A stretch of DNA of 64,000 nucleotides. Source: Flavobacteriia bacterium 40-80 (GTDB taxonomy: Bacteria; Bacteroidota; Bacteroidia; Flavobacteriales_D; Crocinitomicaceae). This document shows positions 41,973 through 50,817 of the stretch, in pieces (the first letter of the stretch is position 1; each line of letters opens with the position of its first letter). Location of the stretch: contig MKVF01000018.1 in assembly GCA_001899145.1 (NCBI GenBank), positions 434,001 to 498,000 on the forward strand, written 5' to 3'. Below the pieces are notes generated by a model, which saw only the letters and a list, made by a program, of their open reading frames with translations, was not told where the DNA came from and ran no database searches. The position numbers were made by a program, and so were the translations under genes.

Positions 41973-43292
41973 TTATTTTTCAAATACAAGCTCCCGCAGA
42001 TAATCGCGGTGTTTTTTTATTTGCTCCAGGTAATTTTTATTTCTGAACAGGTAGAAAACAAAGTTTGTTTTGAAGTTGATGTGTGAAATATATTTCCAGA
42101 AATTGTAGGCGAATAATCCTGTTGCCGGCATTGAAATAAAATACAGAATGTCCGCATATACGGGTAAATTGTAATATTGATTCACAGCGATCAGGAAAAG
42201 GATGTAAACCAAAGGATAAAGAACCATGCTTAGCAGAATGGACAACGGAGCATAATATTCAATGTCTTTCGTCAATCGTGGAACGAGAGTATCCACACAT
42301 TTATAAATCACGAGGTTGTGGATAATCCCGAAAATGAAAACCGGAAAACCAAGAATAATAAAGATAAAAGAAAACAACAGCTGCCGGATAAACATTCTGA
42401 GCTTGATCCGCCGGTCCAGGAAAGAAGGCTTTAATTCTATCTCGTTCAGCTTCTGGAGCAGATTTTCGGTGCTGATTTCAATCTCTTCGTACTTTTCAGG
42501 TGTTTCGTTTTCTATTTTATTCAGCTGCTGCTGAATTTTTCTTAATAATTCCACTTCTTTTTCCACTCCGTTCTTATCGTTTTTGATATAGGAGCTGGTA
42601 AAAATATGATAAAGCTTCAATGCCAGCTTTTCCTGTGTTTTCTCCCTGAAAGAAATCAGTAAAGAAGAAAGCTCATCATGAAATTTCTGTGTCAGCTGGC
42701 GGGCTGCAAGCGAATGATTGTCCGCATAAATCTTAATTTCTTCTGAATAATCAACAGGATTCCCGATATTGACCAACAACGAGCTTCTGAATTTATATCC
42801 TTCCGTATAATTGATTCCGACAGGAATAACGCTTACTTTGAGATTTCCGTTGTTGCGCTGGACAGTTTCCAGAATAACCCGTGCCGCGCCTGTTTTTAAT
42901 TCCCGCAGATGATGCTCAAGAAACGAAGTTCCTTCCGGAAAAATAGCAATGACTTTTCCTTGTTCCAGCGTTTCATAACAGCGATTAAAAGAATCATTAT
43001 TGTCTATTCCTGAAGTTTTTCCGTCGGATACACGGTTAATGGGAACAATATTCAATCGGCTGAGCAGCTTTCTTTTCAGCGAAGTATTGAAAAAAGTAGC
43101 TTTGGCAAGAAAATGAATCGGCCGCGGGCATAAATATCCGACTACAAACGCATCTACTAACGTATTCGGATGATTGCTGATAATTAACAAAGGGCCATCT
43201 TTCGGGAGTGCTTTTTTATTCTTTATTTTAATCTCTTTGTAATAGAGATTTAAACAAAAGCTGATGATATTTCGAAGTACCTGGTAAATCAT
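41973..43292 (-). CDS. PlsC-type lysophospholipid/glycerol-phosphate acyltransferase
   Basis: 439 residues. The acyltransferase domain (about 20-220) has ISNHPNTLVDAF with His41 and Asp47 (an NHX5D variant common in Bacteroidota), PINR near residue 80 and FPEGTS near 118-123. Glycerophospholipid acylation is the expected reaction. The C-terminal half holds a coiled-coil-like stretch and three to four membrane helices, longer than classical PlsC (about 240). It lies 3 bases after the 730-residue unknown gene and shares its promoter. Confidence 0.85.
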   Translation of the reverse strand: MIYQVLRNIISFCLNLYYKEIKIKNKKALPKDGPLLIISNHPNTLVDAFVVGYLCPRPIHFLAKATFFNTSLKRKLLSRLNIVPINRVSDGKTSGIDNNDSFNRCYETLEQGKVIAIFPEGTSFLEHHLRELKTGAARVILETVQRNNGNLKVSVIPVGINYTEGYKFRSSLLVNIGNPVDYSEEIKIYADNHSLAARQLTQKFHDELSSLLISFREKTQEKLALKLYHIFTSSYIKNDKNGVEKEVELLRKIQQQLNKIENETPEKYEEIEISTENLLQKLNEIELKPSFLDRRIKLRMFIRQLLFSFIFIILGFPVFIFGIIHNLVIYKCVDTLVPRLTKDIEYYAPLSILLSMVLYPLVYILFLIAVNQYYNLPVYADILYFISMPATGLFAYNFWKYISHINFKTNFVFYLFRNKNYLEQIKKHRDYLRELVFEK

Positions 43293-43295
43293 GCT

Positions 43296-45488
43296 TTAAG
43301 GTTGCAGTACATTGTAATATTGTACAGCATATCCGTTTCCTTCGCTTAACAAATTCAATGTATTCCCTTTTACTGACATAAAGATATAATTTTTTCCTTC
43401 CAGATTATCCTTCAACACCTTTCCTTCTCCGTCAGTGACACTGATCTTATTCTCCAATCCGTCAAGAAATGCGGCATACAGCTTATTGTTGATGAAGCAG
43501 ATATCATAGCTTTGCAGATCGCTTACCGGCACGTCAATTTTCCGGATGAGGTTGCCATTTTCATTGTAAATATGCAGCTTATGATAGCTGATAAAGGTTA
43601 CAAATGTCTGCGTATTGACCGGAATGCTTTTCAGCTGCTTTATATCCGGGAAATTATCAATGACTGTTTTTGAGGAAGTGTAATCTGATCTTATCAGCTT
43701 ACCATCCTGAAAGTCAAAGAAATTAATACTGCCTCCAGCCTTCAGGCGAAGTGCGTCGGAAGGAATAACAGGATGATTTTTAATGCTTCTATTTTTGGAC
43801 AGATCAATTGTCTGGGTTGCTTTTTCTCCTGTAAGTAATCCTATGATCCGTCCGTTCTGAGCAAAAATTTCAATCTTTTTTGTGGTGTTTCCTGCCGTTA
43901 CAGGAATTGATTTTACGGATTTTCCGTCAGCAGAGCAGTGCTTTATCTGCGCGGCTTCATCAATATAGATCAGATTCGTCTGGTTTTTCCAGCGGTAAAG
44001 ATTGGCTTCGTTAGCGAATTCCTTTTTCGGAGCGAACATATTATCCAAAATATTCGTTCCCTGTTCCGTCAGCAGGAAGAGCTTTTTAGCGGTATTGAAT
44101 AAAAGATATACTTTTCCGTTTCCTTCATAATCGACAATTTTTATATCCCCGATGATTTTGTCAGGAATGGATTTCTGCCAGGTAATTTTTCCACTATTAA
44201 TAGCGATGAGCTGGTTGCTAGAAGTAAGCAGGTATTGCTGATTTCCTTTTCCTGTTGCATACGAAACTGTTCCGTTTACAGGAATAATAAAATGCTGTGA
44301 AGGATCATTTTCTTTTTGATTTTCATTGGAAGCAATAGTAGGAGCAGAAACCTGGATCAAATGCTTGGTAGAAATATTGGCATACGTTGAAACAGCATAC
44401 ATATCCGAAGGAGAAACCAGTCTTTCAACCACTTTATAAGGAAGCTTACCATATATCTTTTCTGCTTTCTCATCATTCAACAGCAAGGTATTTCCCAATT
44501 CATAGTCGGCAACTATTTTTTTGTTTAAGTTCAGGCTCTCGGAGAAAATAACCTTATCCCCGATTCTGGTCAGATAAAATCCGCTTTTCGTATTCGAAGG
44601 AAACGTTTCCGTCAGCTTAATCTCTTTTATCGAGATATCTTCCCTGAAGGTCAGAGTATCTTTTGCGAATTTTGTATTGAGCGTATTTAAAGGATCCTCT
44701 CCGATCTTTGAGTCGGTCATGATCACAGAAACGCCATTGTAATCAAAGAGAACAAATCCATATTGCAGCCATTCATTCATCGGGCTGCTTTTCGTAAGAA
44801 TATGATTGTTTAGCGCGAATTTTTTCTCGTAAAAATGATAGGAAGTTATTCCTGCGGGAAGATAGGGTGCAAATAAATTTTTGTCATCTACTTTCTCCGA
44901 ATCCAGCTGATTGTCATAAGTTGTCTGGTAAATAATCTGCCCGTCTGTTTGTAAGTAAATTTCTGTCAGATAAGCGCTGTTTTTAAGCTGGTGAACGATC
45001 ACAGCAGTTGCTTTTTTATCCCATTCCGGAAGTGTGAAATCACCGTGGTTTTTCCGTAATCCCTTTGGAGCGATCAGTAAAAAATGATATTTAAATTGCA
45101 GTTGAAAATCTCCGATCAGCAGGGATTCATCGTTTTGTTGATAGGGAATGTTTTTTCGATTAAGGTAAGTGATAACGGAGTTTTTGTTCCAGTAATTAGG
45201 ACTTTCTATGAGAATAACCGGCCGCGTTTTTGATAGGAAGATCCGCTCGTTTCTTGGCGTTTCAATGAACTGTCTGACTAAGTCGCTAATTTCAGGATGA
45301 ATCTGAAAAGGAATGTTTACTGAAAAAAATTCATCTGTCCGGTTAATTATTAACAATTCCTGGTCTTCCTTAGAGAAAATCAATTCCGGATCCAGACGGT
45401 CTGTTTTGTAAAAAACATCATAACCGACATAAAAAATCCATCCGAGAGACAAAATGCAGATTAAAATCAGAAAAATTCGATTGAACAT
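43296..45488 (-). CDS. Large membrane-anchored protein of unknown function
   Basis: 730 residues, not recognised. An N-terminal membrane anchor (about 4-26) is followed by a long, mostly beta-rich exported or periplasmic region. In the second half, short repeated strands such as GTVSYATGKGNQQYLLTSSNQLIAINSGKITWQKSIPD and KIVDYEGNGKVYLLF suggest a beta-propeller. No cysteine-rich or T9SS tail is present. It is transcribed with the downstream PlsC-type acyltransferase (3-base gap), so an envelope-lipid-related role is possible. The start is well defined by a promoter 22 bases upstream. Confidence 0.65.
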   Translation of the reverse strand: MFNRIFLILICILSLGWIFYVGYDVFYKTDRLDPELIFSKEDQELLIINRTDEFFSVNIPFQIHPEISDLVRQFIETPRNERIFLSKTRPVILIESPNYWNKNSVITYLNRKNIPYQQNDESLLIGDFQLQFKYHFLLIAPKGLRKNHGDFTLPEWDKKATAVIVHQLKNSAYLTEIYLQTDGQIIYQTTYDNQLDSEKVDDKNLFAPYLPAGITSYHFYEKKFALNNHILTKSSPMNEWLQYGFVLFDYNGVSVIMTDSKIGEDPLNTLNTKFAKDTLTFREDISIKEIKLTETFPSNTKSGFYLTRIGDKVIFSESLNLNKKIVADYELGNTLLLNDEKAEKIYGKLPYKVVERLVSPSDMYAVSTYANISTKHLIQVSAPTIASNENQKENDPSQHFIIPVNGTVSYATGKGNQQYLLTSSNQLIAINSGKITWQKSIPDKIIGDIKIVDYEGNGKVYLLFNTAKKLFLLTEQGTNILDNMFAPKKEFANEANLYRWKNQTNLIYIDEAAQIKHCSADGKSVKSIPVTAGNTTKKIEIFAQNGRIIGLLTGEKATQTIDLSKNRSIKNHPVIPSDALRLKAGGSINFFDFQDGKLIRSDYTSSKTVIDNFPDIKQLKSIPVNTQTFVTFISYHKLHIYNENGNLIRKIDVPVSDLQSYDICFINNKLYAAFLDGLENKISVTDGEGKVLKDNLEGKNYIFMSVKGNTLNLLSEGNGYAVQYYNVLQP

Positions 45489-45510
45489 AAAGAACCCAAA
45501 TTAATTCTTT

Positions 45511-45541
45511 CAAAAATACTTAAAGTGTTTGTTCGATTCAA
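45511..45541 (-). promoter_or_regulatory. Bacteroidota-type promoter of the unknown gene/acyltransferase operon
   Basis: On the minus strand TTG (complement of 45539-45541), a 20-base spacer and TATTTTTG (complement of 45511-45518) match the consensus, 22 bases before the ATG. Confidence 0.55.
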
Positions 45542-45585
45542 TAAGTGAAATTTTAAAAGCTAACAGCAGAATGTTTATTCAAAAA

Positions 45586-45685
45586 GATGTTAGATATTAG
45601 ACTTTAGATGTCAGACTTTATAAGAATGTTCCGATTAATAAAATAAACCATCTAAATTCATCATTCACTATTCAAAATTCAACAC
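45586..45685. repeat. Intergenic repeat text of two kinds
   Basis: 45586-45621 is built of TTAGATATTAGACTTTAGA-like words, as at 34541-34604. 45654-45685 is built of ATTCATCATTCACTATTCAA-like words, as in the ATTCA family, and runs into the stop codon of rnhB. No coding or hairpin structure seen. Confidence 0.5.
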
Positions 45686-46273
45686 AATCTGATTCTTCCT
45701 GTAATTAAATGTTTTTCGTTGATAAGGGGATTCTCCATGTTCAATAATCAGCTGTTTGTGTCTTGGAGTAGAATATCCTTTGTTCTTTTCCCATTCGTAT
45801 TGAGGAAATTCCAGCGCAAGCTTGCGGACATACTCATCCCGGTGTGTTTTTGCCAGGATAGAGGCTGCCGCAATGCTTTTATATTTGGCATCTCCTCCAA
45901 CGATGCACTGATGCGGAATTCCGAAAGGCTTAAAGCGATTCCCGTCAATCAGCAGTAATTCCGGCTGCGTTTTTAATTGTTCCACAGCCTGCCGCATAGC
46001 GAGAAAGCTGGCGTTCAGGATATTGATCTCGTCAATTTTTTCATGATCGACAGCGCTGACTGCCCATCCAAGTGCTTTTTCTTCGATAATAAGCCGCAAT
46101 TCTTCTCTTTTCTTATCTGTGATTTTTTTTGAATCATTCAGAAAAGGATGGTCGAAGTCCGGAGGTAAAATTACCGCCGCCGCATAAACGGGGCCTATAA
46201 GACATCCTCTCCCGGCTTCGTCACAACCAGCTTCCGTAAGGTCTTGTGTATAAGAATTAGCTAAATTTGACAT
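45668..46273 (-). CDS. rnhB: Ribonuclease HII
   Basis: 201 residues from the ATG at 46273; an upstream TTG in frame lies inside the -7 box and cannot be the start. RNase HII removes RNA from RNA-DNA hybrids and excises single ribonucleotides. The catalytic opening is [20 protein letters not shown] with Asp19 and Glu20, followed by [23 protein letters not shown] and [15 protein letters not shown] with the remaining acidic residues. Normal length for the family. Confidence 0.95.
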   Translation of the reverse strand: MSNLANSYTQDLTEAGCDEAGRGCLIGPVYAAAVILPPDFDHPFLNDSKKITDKKREELRLIIEEKALGWAVSAVDHEKIDEINILNASFLAMRQAVEQLKTQPELLLIDGNRFKPFGIPHQCIVGGDAKYKSIAAASILAKTHRDEYVRKLALEFPQYEWEKNKGYSTPRHKQLIIEHGESPYQRKTFNYRKNQIVLNFE

Positions 46274-46291
46274 TTTATTAGACTCAGAGTT

Positions 46292-46320
46292 CAAATATAT
46301 TTATTTTATTTGTAGTGCAA
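46292..46320 (-). promoter_or_regulatory. Promoter of rnhB
   Basis: On the minus strand TTG (complement of 46318-46320), an 18-base spacer and TATATTTG (complement of 46292-46299) precede the ATG by 18 bases. Confidence 0.6.
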
Positions 46321-46365
46321 TTACTGGCACGGTTTTATCGTCTTAATAATTAAAATGTAAACAAT

Positions 46366-46749
46366 ATGAAAAATATATTTCTTTTGATACTGATATTTGC
46401 GGGAGCGCAATTTACATTTGCCCAGCAGATTGCTAAAGTAAATTCTTTGGAAAAATACAACAAAGAGAAATTCAGTGATGTTTTTACATTTGAGCTGACA
46501 GAGAAAGTTTCTAAAGAAAAGGTGCTGGAAACGGCGAAATATTATACGAAGTATTTTTCAGCTTCGTTTGACGAGAGATCCAATACGGTAACGTTGAAAA
46601 TGAATAGCCAGGACTGGCAGAACAGGCATATTATGAGAAGGTTTTTTGCCGGAATGGGAATCGAGGAAGTGAATATGGAAGGCACGCCGGTCAAGACGGA
46701 TGACTTTTTTAAAGAATACGTTTTAACGACGGACCAGCAGCCGAAATAA
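46366..46749 (+). CDS. Small secreted protein of unknown function
   Basis: 127 residues, not recognised. A signal peptide (MKNIFLLILIFAGAQFTFAQ, about 1-20) is followed by about 105 residues of mixed alpha/beta character. Codon use resembles the neighbours, and a strong terminator follows directly, so the gene is probably real. It is divergent from rnhB and separate from pyrH. Related families could not be named. Confidence 0.7.
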   Translation: MKNIFLLILIFAGAQFTFAQQIAKVNSLEKYNKEKFSDVFTFELTEKVSKEKVLETAKYYTKYFSASFDERSNTVTLKMNSQDWQNRHIMRRFFAGMGIEEVNMEGTPVKTDDFFKEYVLTTDQQPK

Positions 46750-46764
46750 CTGAAAATTTCAGAG

Positions 46765-46798
46765 ATGCAATTAGACTTAGTTTAATTGCATTTTTTTT
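46765..46798 (+). terminator. Rho-independent terminator merging with the pyrH -33 box
   Basis: ATGCAATTA (46765-46773) and TAATTGCAT (46783-46791) form a perfect 9-bp stem followed by a T8 run (46791-46798). The last T residues and the following G form the TTTG -33 box of the pyrH promoter. Confidence 0.88.
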
Positions 46799-46826
46799 GC
46801 TCGGAAAAATGGATATTATATATTTG
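46796..46826 (+). promoter_or_regulatory. Promoter of pyrH-frr
   Basis: TTTG (46796-46799), a 19-base spacer and TATATTTG (46819-46826) match the Bacteroidota consensus exactly, 20 bases before the pyrH ATG. Confidence 0.75.
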
Positions 46827-46846
46827 CAGACGAATTAAATAAATAC

Positions 46847-47554
46847 ATGAAATACAAAAGGATTCTTTTAAAATTAAGCGGGGAGTCGTTGATGGGAGCT
46901 AAACAATTCGGGATTGACAATGACCGTTTGGACTCTTACGCTCAACAGATTAAACAGATTTGTGATTCAGGTGTTGAAGTGGCGATTGTGATTGGAGGAG
47001 GAAACATCTTCCGGGGTGTTCAGGCAGAAGAAGGCGGTATGGACAGGACGCACGGAGATTATATGGGAATGCTGGCAACGATGATTAATAGTATGGCATT
47101 GCAGGCGGCCTTGGAAAAAGTAGGATTGAATACCCGGCTGCAGTCTGCTATCGAGATGAAGGAAATAGCGGAGCCTTATGTAAGAAGGAGAGCTGTCCGC
47201 CACCTGGAAAAAGGAAGAGTGGTGATTTTTGGCGCAGGGACAGGAAATCCTTATTTCACAACAGATTCAGCCGCTTCATTAAGAGCGATTGAGATTGATG
47301 CGGATGTTATTTTGAAAGGAACACGTGTGGATGGTATTTATACGGCAGATCCGTTAAAAGACCCGGCTGCGGAAAAATATGATTCAATTACGTTTGACGA
47401 AGCTTATGCCAGAGGATTGCAGGTGATGGACATGACCGCATTTACTTTATGTAAAGAAAATGACCTGCCGATCATCGTTTTTGATATGGATACTCCCGGC
47501 AATTTATTGAAGCTGCTGAGCGGCGAAAAAGTAGGAACAATTGTTAAAAATTAA
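46847..47554 (+). CDS. pyrH: UMP kinase
   Basis: 235 residues. Bacterial hexameric UMP kinase (amino-acid kinase fold) converts UMP to UDP. Motifs: [12 protein letters not shown] (5-16), [33 protein letters not shown], and [13 protein letters not shown] near 160-172. The pyrH-frr pair is conserved across many bacteria. Frr begins 13 bases downstream. Confidence 0.97.
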   Translation: MKYKRILLKLSGESLMGAKQFGIDNDRLDSYAQQIKQICDSGVEVAIVIGGGNIFRGVQAEEGGMDRTHGDYMGMLATMINSMALQAALEKVGLNTRLQSAIEMKEIAEPYVRRRAVRHLEKGRVVIFGAGTGNPYFTTDSAASLRAIEIDADVILKGTRVDGIYTADPLKDPAAEKYDSITFDEAYARGLQVMDMTAFTLCKENDLPIIVFDMDTPGNLLKLLSGEKVGTIVKN

Positions 47555-47567
47555 TACGTTATAATTT

Positions 47568-48131
47568 ATGACTGAAGAATTTACACTGATTTATGACGAG
47601 TTTAAATCAGCTAATTCAAAATCTGTCCAACATTTAGAAAATGAATTAGTAAAAGTAAGAGCCGGAAAAGCTACTCCAAGTATGCTGAACGGTGTAATGG
47701 TGGAATATTACGGTTCTCCGACACCATTGGCACAAGTAGCAAATGTCGGTACACTGGACGCACGGACAATTACTGTTCAGCCTTGGGAAAAAAGCATTAT
47801 TAATGATATAATGAAGGGCATTATTAATTCAAATCTTGGTTTTGCTCCTCAGAATAATGGAGAAACAGTGATCATTACCGTACCGCCATTGACGGAAGAG
47901 CGCCGACGCGAGCTGGCCAAAAAAGCGAAAGCAGAAGGAGAAAACGCAAAAGTGGCTGTCCGTAATAACAGAAAGGATGCTTTAGATATGGTAAAAATAT
48001 TAAAAGATGACGGTTTTCCGGAAGATATGGTGAAAGGTGCGGAAACTGAAATACAGAATATCACCAACTCCTTTATCAAGAAAATTGATGATATCATAGA
48101 AGAGAAAGAGAAGGAAATATTAACCGTATAA
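47568..48131 (+). CDS. frr: Ribosome recycling factor
   Basis: 187 residues, normal for RRF, which splits post-termination ribosomes with EF-G. The blocks LVKVRAGKATPSMLNGVMVEYYGSPTPL, ARTITVQPWEK, NLGFAPQNNGETVIITVPPLTEERRRELAKKAK and VAVRNNRKDALD are diagnostic. It ends at a terminator (48144-48170). Confidence 0.98.
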   Translation: MTEEFTLIYDEFKSANSKSVQHLENELVKVRAGKATPSMLNGVMVEYYGSPTPLAQVANVGTLDARTITVQPWEKSIINDIMKGIINSNLGFAPQNNGETVIITVPPLTEERRRELAKKAKAEGENAKVAVRNNRKDALDMVKILKDDGFPEDMVKGAETEIQNITNSFIKKIDDIIEEKEKEILTV

Positions 48132-48143
48132 TAAATAAAATGC

Positions 48144-48170
48144 AAAAAGAGGTCACAGGCCTCTTTTTTT
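48144..48170 (+). terminator. Rho-independent terminator of pyrH-frr
   Basis: AAAAAGAGG (48144-48152) pairs with CCTCTTTTT (48160-48168) around a 7-base loop, with the T run continuing to 48170. Confidence 0.9.
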
Positions 48171-48182
48171 GTTAACCTTTTA

Positions 48183-48190
48183 TACTTTTG
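48183..48190 (+). promoter_or_regulatory. Candidate -7 element for the lectin-like T9SS protein
   Basis: TACTTTTG matches TAnnTTTG 33 bases before the ATG at 48224. It also contains the TTG that opens a longer in-frame reading, which argues against that TTG as a start. The -33 box is not at standard spacing. Confidence 0.45.
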
Positions 48191-48223
48191 TTACGTCATT
48201 ATGATGCTAACAACTCAAAAATT

Positions 48224-50719
48224 ATGCAACGTTTATTTCTAATAGGATTTTTAATATTCACCGGATTATTTACAGATCGTTATTCCATTTATTCACAAAC
48301 TAACCTATTTGCATCTATTCAGGGAACGACTTCATTAGATACGACCAACTGGCATTTTAATGGCGATGCGGCATTAGGTGACACAGGAGGGGATTCCGAT
48401 GCTTATCCGAATGAAGTGGTGCTCACTCCGAATCAGGCGGATAAATTCGGACAGGTATTTTTTAAAACTCCGATCAATCTGGCGACCTGTACAAAATGGA
48501 AAGTGGAATTTGAAATGCGGATGTACGATGGTTCCAGTGCGGACGGAATCGTGTTTTGCGCTATTAATGAGCTTCCTACCTCGTATTTCGGAGGAGGTTC
48601 TATGGGAATTCCGGTAACATCTCACGGACTGAAAGTATGCTTTGATGCTTATGATAATTACGTCAGCGGTGTGCAATGTGGTGGAAATAATCCTGAAATT
48701 CAGGTGGCTTACGGGACGGGCTATTCAGAGTGTGATAATACAATGACGAGAAGAACCAATAATACAAGTGTCTGGGCAACCAATATGAACTATCTCACAG
48801 ATAAAGATTATGATAAGGTGACGATCACTTATAATAACGGGGCCGTGCAGGTTGTGACGTCATCGGGTTCAACAAATCCCTTTCATACAAATCAAACCTT
48901 AAACGCAACGGTCACTCCTTTGAATGGAGCTGTTTACTTTGGGTTTACTGCCAGTACGGGAATGCTTTATCAGACACATTCTATCCGTAATGTAAAAATT
49001 TATGCGGATCTTCCGGCAACGAATAATGCAGGTCTGGATCAGGCTGTTTGCAGCGGACAGACTGTCCAGCTAGGAACAGCAACAACGACGAATCACACTT
49101 ATTTATGGAATCCTGCGACAGCTTTATCATCTGCGGTGATTTCGAATCCTACAGCGACACTTTCCAATACGGGAACAACTCCTGTAGAATATATTTATAC
49201 TGTCAGAACAGAACGTAATAACGCAGAATCCTGTTATATGGTGGACACAGTTACAGTTACTGTAAATCCAGGGCCTTCCATTACAGAGAATATTTCTTTT
49301 TGTCAGGGAAGCAGTGTTACGGTTAGAGGAAATACAATAACGACTGACGGAGCTCATACGTTCTTTATTCCCGCGGTTTCCGGTTGCGATACGACACTCA
49401 TTGTTAATGCGTCTTACCTCTCTGCCCCGGTTTCAACAACAAATGCAACGATCTGTTCGGGAGATACCTATTCATTTAATGGAACAAATTATTCGACCGC
49501 AGGGACTTATAACCACACTATTACGATGCCGACAGGATGTGATTCTGTAGCTACGCTGGTTTTGACGGTTTCTCCTCCTTTGACTGGAACGGAATCCCGT
49601 GAGATCTGTCCCGGAAGCTCTTTTACTTATCACGGTCAGACATACAGTTCTGCAGGAACTTTTAACGTGAATATACAAAATGCGCAAGGCTGTGATTCTA
49701 TTGTGACATTGACGGTAACGCTGTCTTCCTTGCTGAGAGATACAACCTATGCTTCGGTTTGTCCGGGCGGTTCTTATTCGTTTAATGGAACAACCTATAC
49801 AACAGCAGGAAATTATGATGTAAATCTCTCGACTGCTCAAGGGTGTGATTCTGTTCAAACCTTGGTTTTGACGTATTCCAATTCCGTAAATACTTACGAT
49901 ACACTGGAAAAATGCCAGAACGAGATAATTACTTACCAGGGACAAAATATTTCGTCTGCCGGAAACTATTCATTCACATTTACGGCGGTAAGCGGTTGTG
50001 ATTCCATACTTAATTTAACGGTGATCGACAGGCCGGTGGTGACAACAACACTGACCAGCACGCTTTGTCAGGGAGAAAAGATAACTTATAACAACCAGGA
50101 TTATACAACGACCGGCACTTATACGATAAACATAGCTGCTCCGAATGGCTGTGATTCGATCATTATACTTGACCTGATAGTTTTTGATCTTCCGGCAAAA
50201 CCTTTGGTTACGACAAACCTTCCTTTGGCATGCTATGGTGAGGAATTTGCCGGCGAAGTAGCGAATGCTGCTGTTTCGAATGATTATTACTGGTACCTGG
50301 ATATAAATTCAGCTGCGTATCATTCCGGGATCAAAAGCACTTATGTAGTCGATGAGCACACGCAGAATATCTATGTTCAGGCGGATAACGGAACGTGTAA
50401 GTCTGCGTTTGAAGTGATTCCGATTACGGTAAGCCAGCTGTTCAATGACAAATTCGAAATGCCGAATGTGATCACTCCCAATGCGGATGGCCTGAATGAT
50501 AAAATTGATTTTGAAGCAATTTTCGGGGGCTGTGTGGAATATGAAGTGCTGATCTTTAATCGTTGGGGAAATCTTGTCTTTAATCAAAAATCAGGAGGTT
50601 CCTCCGTTTTTGAAGGAAAAGACATGAATGGAGAAGATTTGACCGACGGGACTTATTTCTACAAGATCAATTATGAAAATGGCGAAAAACAAGGATTTGT
50701 GATGATCGTCAGAAAGTAA
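48224..50719 (+). CDS. Lectin-like cell-surface protein with GCDS repeats and T9SS type B sorting domain
   Basis: 831 residues from the ATG at 48224. A signal peptide (about 1-25) is followed by an L-type (legume-like) lectin domain at about 30-260, with FEMRMYDGSSADGIVFCAI and VKVCFDAYDN-like strands. A PKD-like segment comes next. About six tandem 48-residue modules follow (roughly 355-645), each with one Cys near its start, SYSFNGTTYTTAGxYxV and a GCDS close. The last 90 residues (NVITPNADGLNDKIDF to VMIVRK) are a CHU_C type B sorting domain. It probably binds surface glycans. No PorP/SprF gene adjoins it, unlike the first CHU_C gene of the window. Confidence 0.85.
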   Translation: MQRLFLIGFLIFTGLFTDRYSIYSQTNLFASIQGTTSLDTTNWHFNGDAALGDTGGDSDAYPNEVVLTPNQADKFGQVFFKTPINLATCTKWKVEFEMRMYDGSSADGIVFCAINELPTSYFGGGSMGIPVTSHGLKVCFDAYDNYVSGVQCGGNNPEIQVAYGTGYSECDNTMTRRTNNTSVWATNMNYLTDKDYDKVTITYNNGAVQVVTSSGSTNPFHTNQTLNATVTPLNGAVYFGFTASTGMLYQTHSIRNVKIYADLPATNNAGLDQAVCSGQTVQLGTATTTNHTYLWNPATALSSAVISNPTATLSNTGTTPVEYIYTVRTERNNAESCYMVDTVTVTVNPGPSITENISFCQGSSVTVRGNTITTDGAHTFFIPAVSGCDTTLIVNASYLSAPVSTTNATICSGDTYSFNGTNYSTAGTYNHTITMPTGCDSVATLVLTVSPPLTGTESREICPGSSFTYHGQTYSSAGTFNVNIQNAQGCDSIVTLTVTLSSLLRDTTYASVCPGGSYSFNGTTYTTAGNYDVNLSTAQGCDSVQTLVLTYSNSVNTYDTLEKCQNEIITYQGQNISSAGNYSFTFTAVSGCDSILNLTVIDRPVVTTTLTSTLCQGEKITYNNQDYTTTGTYTINIAAPNGCDSIIILDLIVFDLPAKPLVTTNLPLACYGEEFAGEVANAAVSNDYYWYLDINSAAYHSGIKSTYVVDEHTQNIYVQADNGTCKSAFEVIPITVSQLFNDKFEMPNVITPNADGLNDKIDFEAIFGGCVEYEVLIFNRWGNLVFNQKSGGSSVFEGKDMNGEDLTDGTYFYKINYENGEKQGFVMIVRK

Positions 50720-50763
50720 ACGGAGAAAAACAAGAGGAAAGATAAAGGACAGTTTAGGACTAC

Positions 50764-50817
50764 TATATTCATAATTCAGTATTCATCATTCAAAATAAAA
50801 GATTTACATCATTCAAT
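50764..50817. repeat. ATTCA-type intergenic repeat text
   Basis: ATATTCATAATTCAGTATTC and CATCATTCAATC-like words fill the gap between the convergent lectin-like gene and the hldE-C gene and reach into the stop codon of the latter. Confidence 0.5.
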
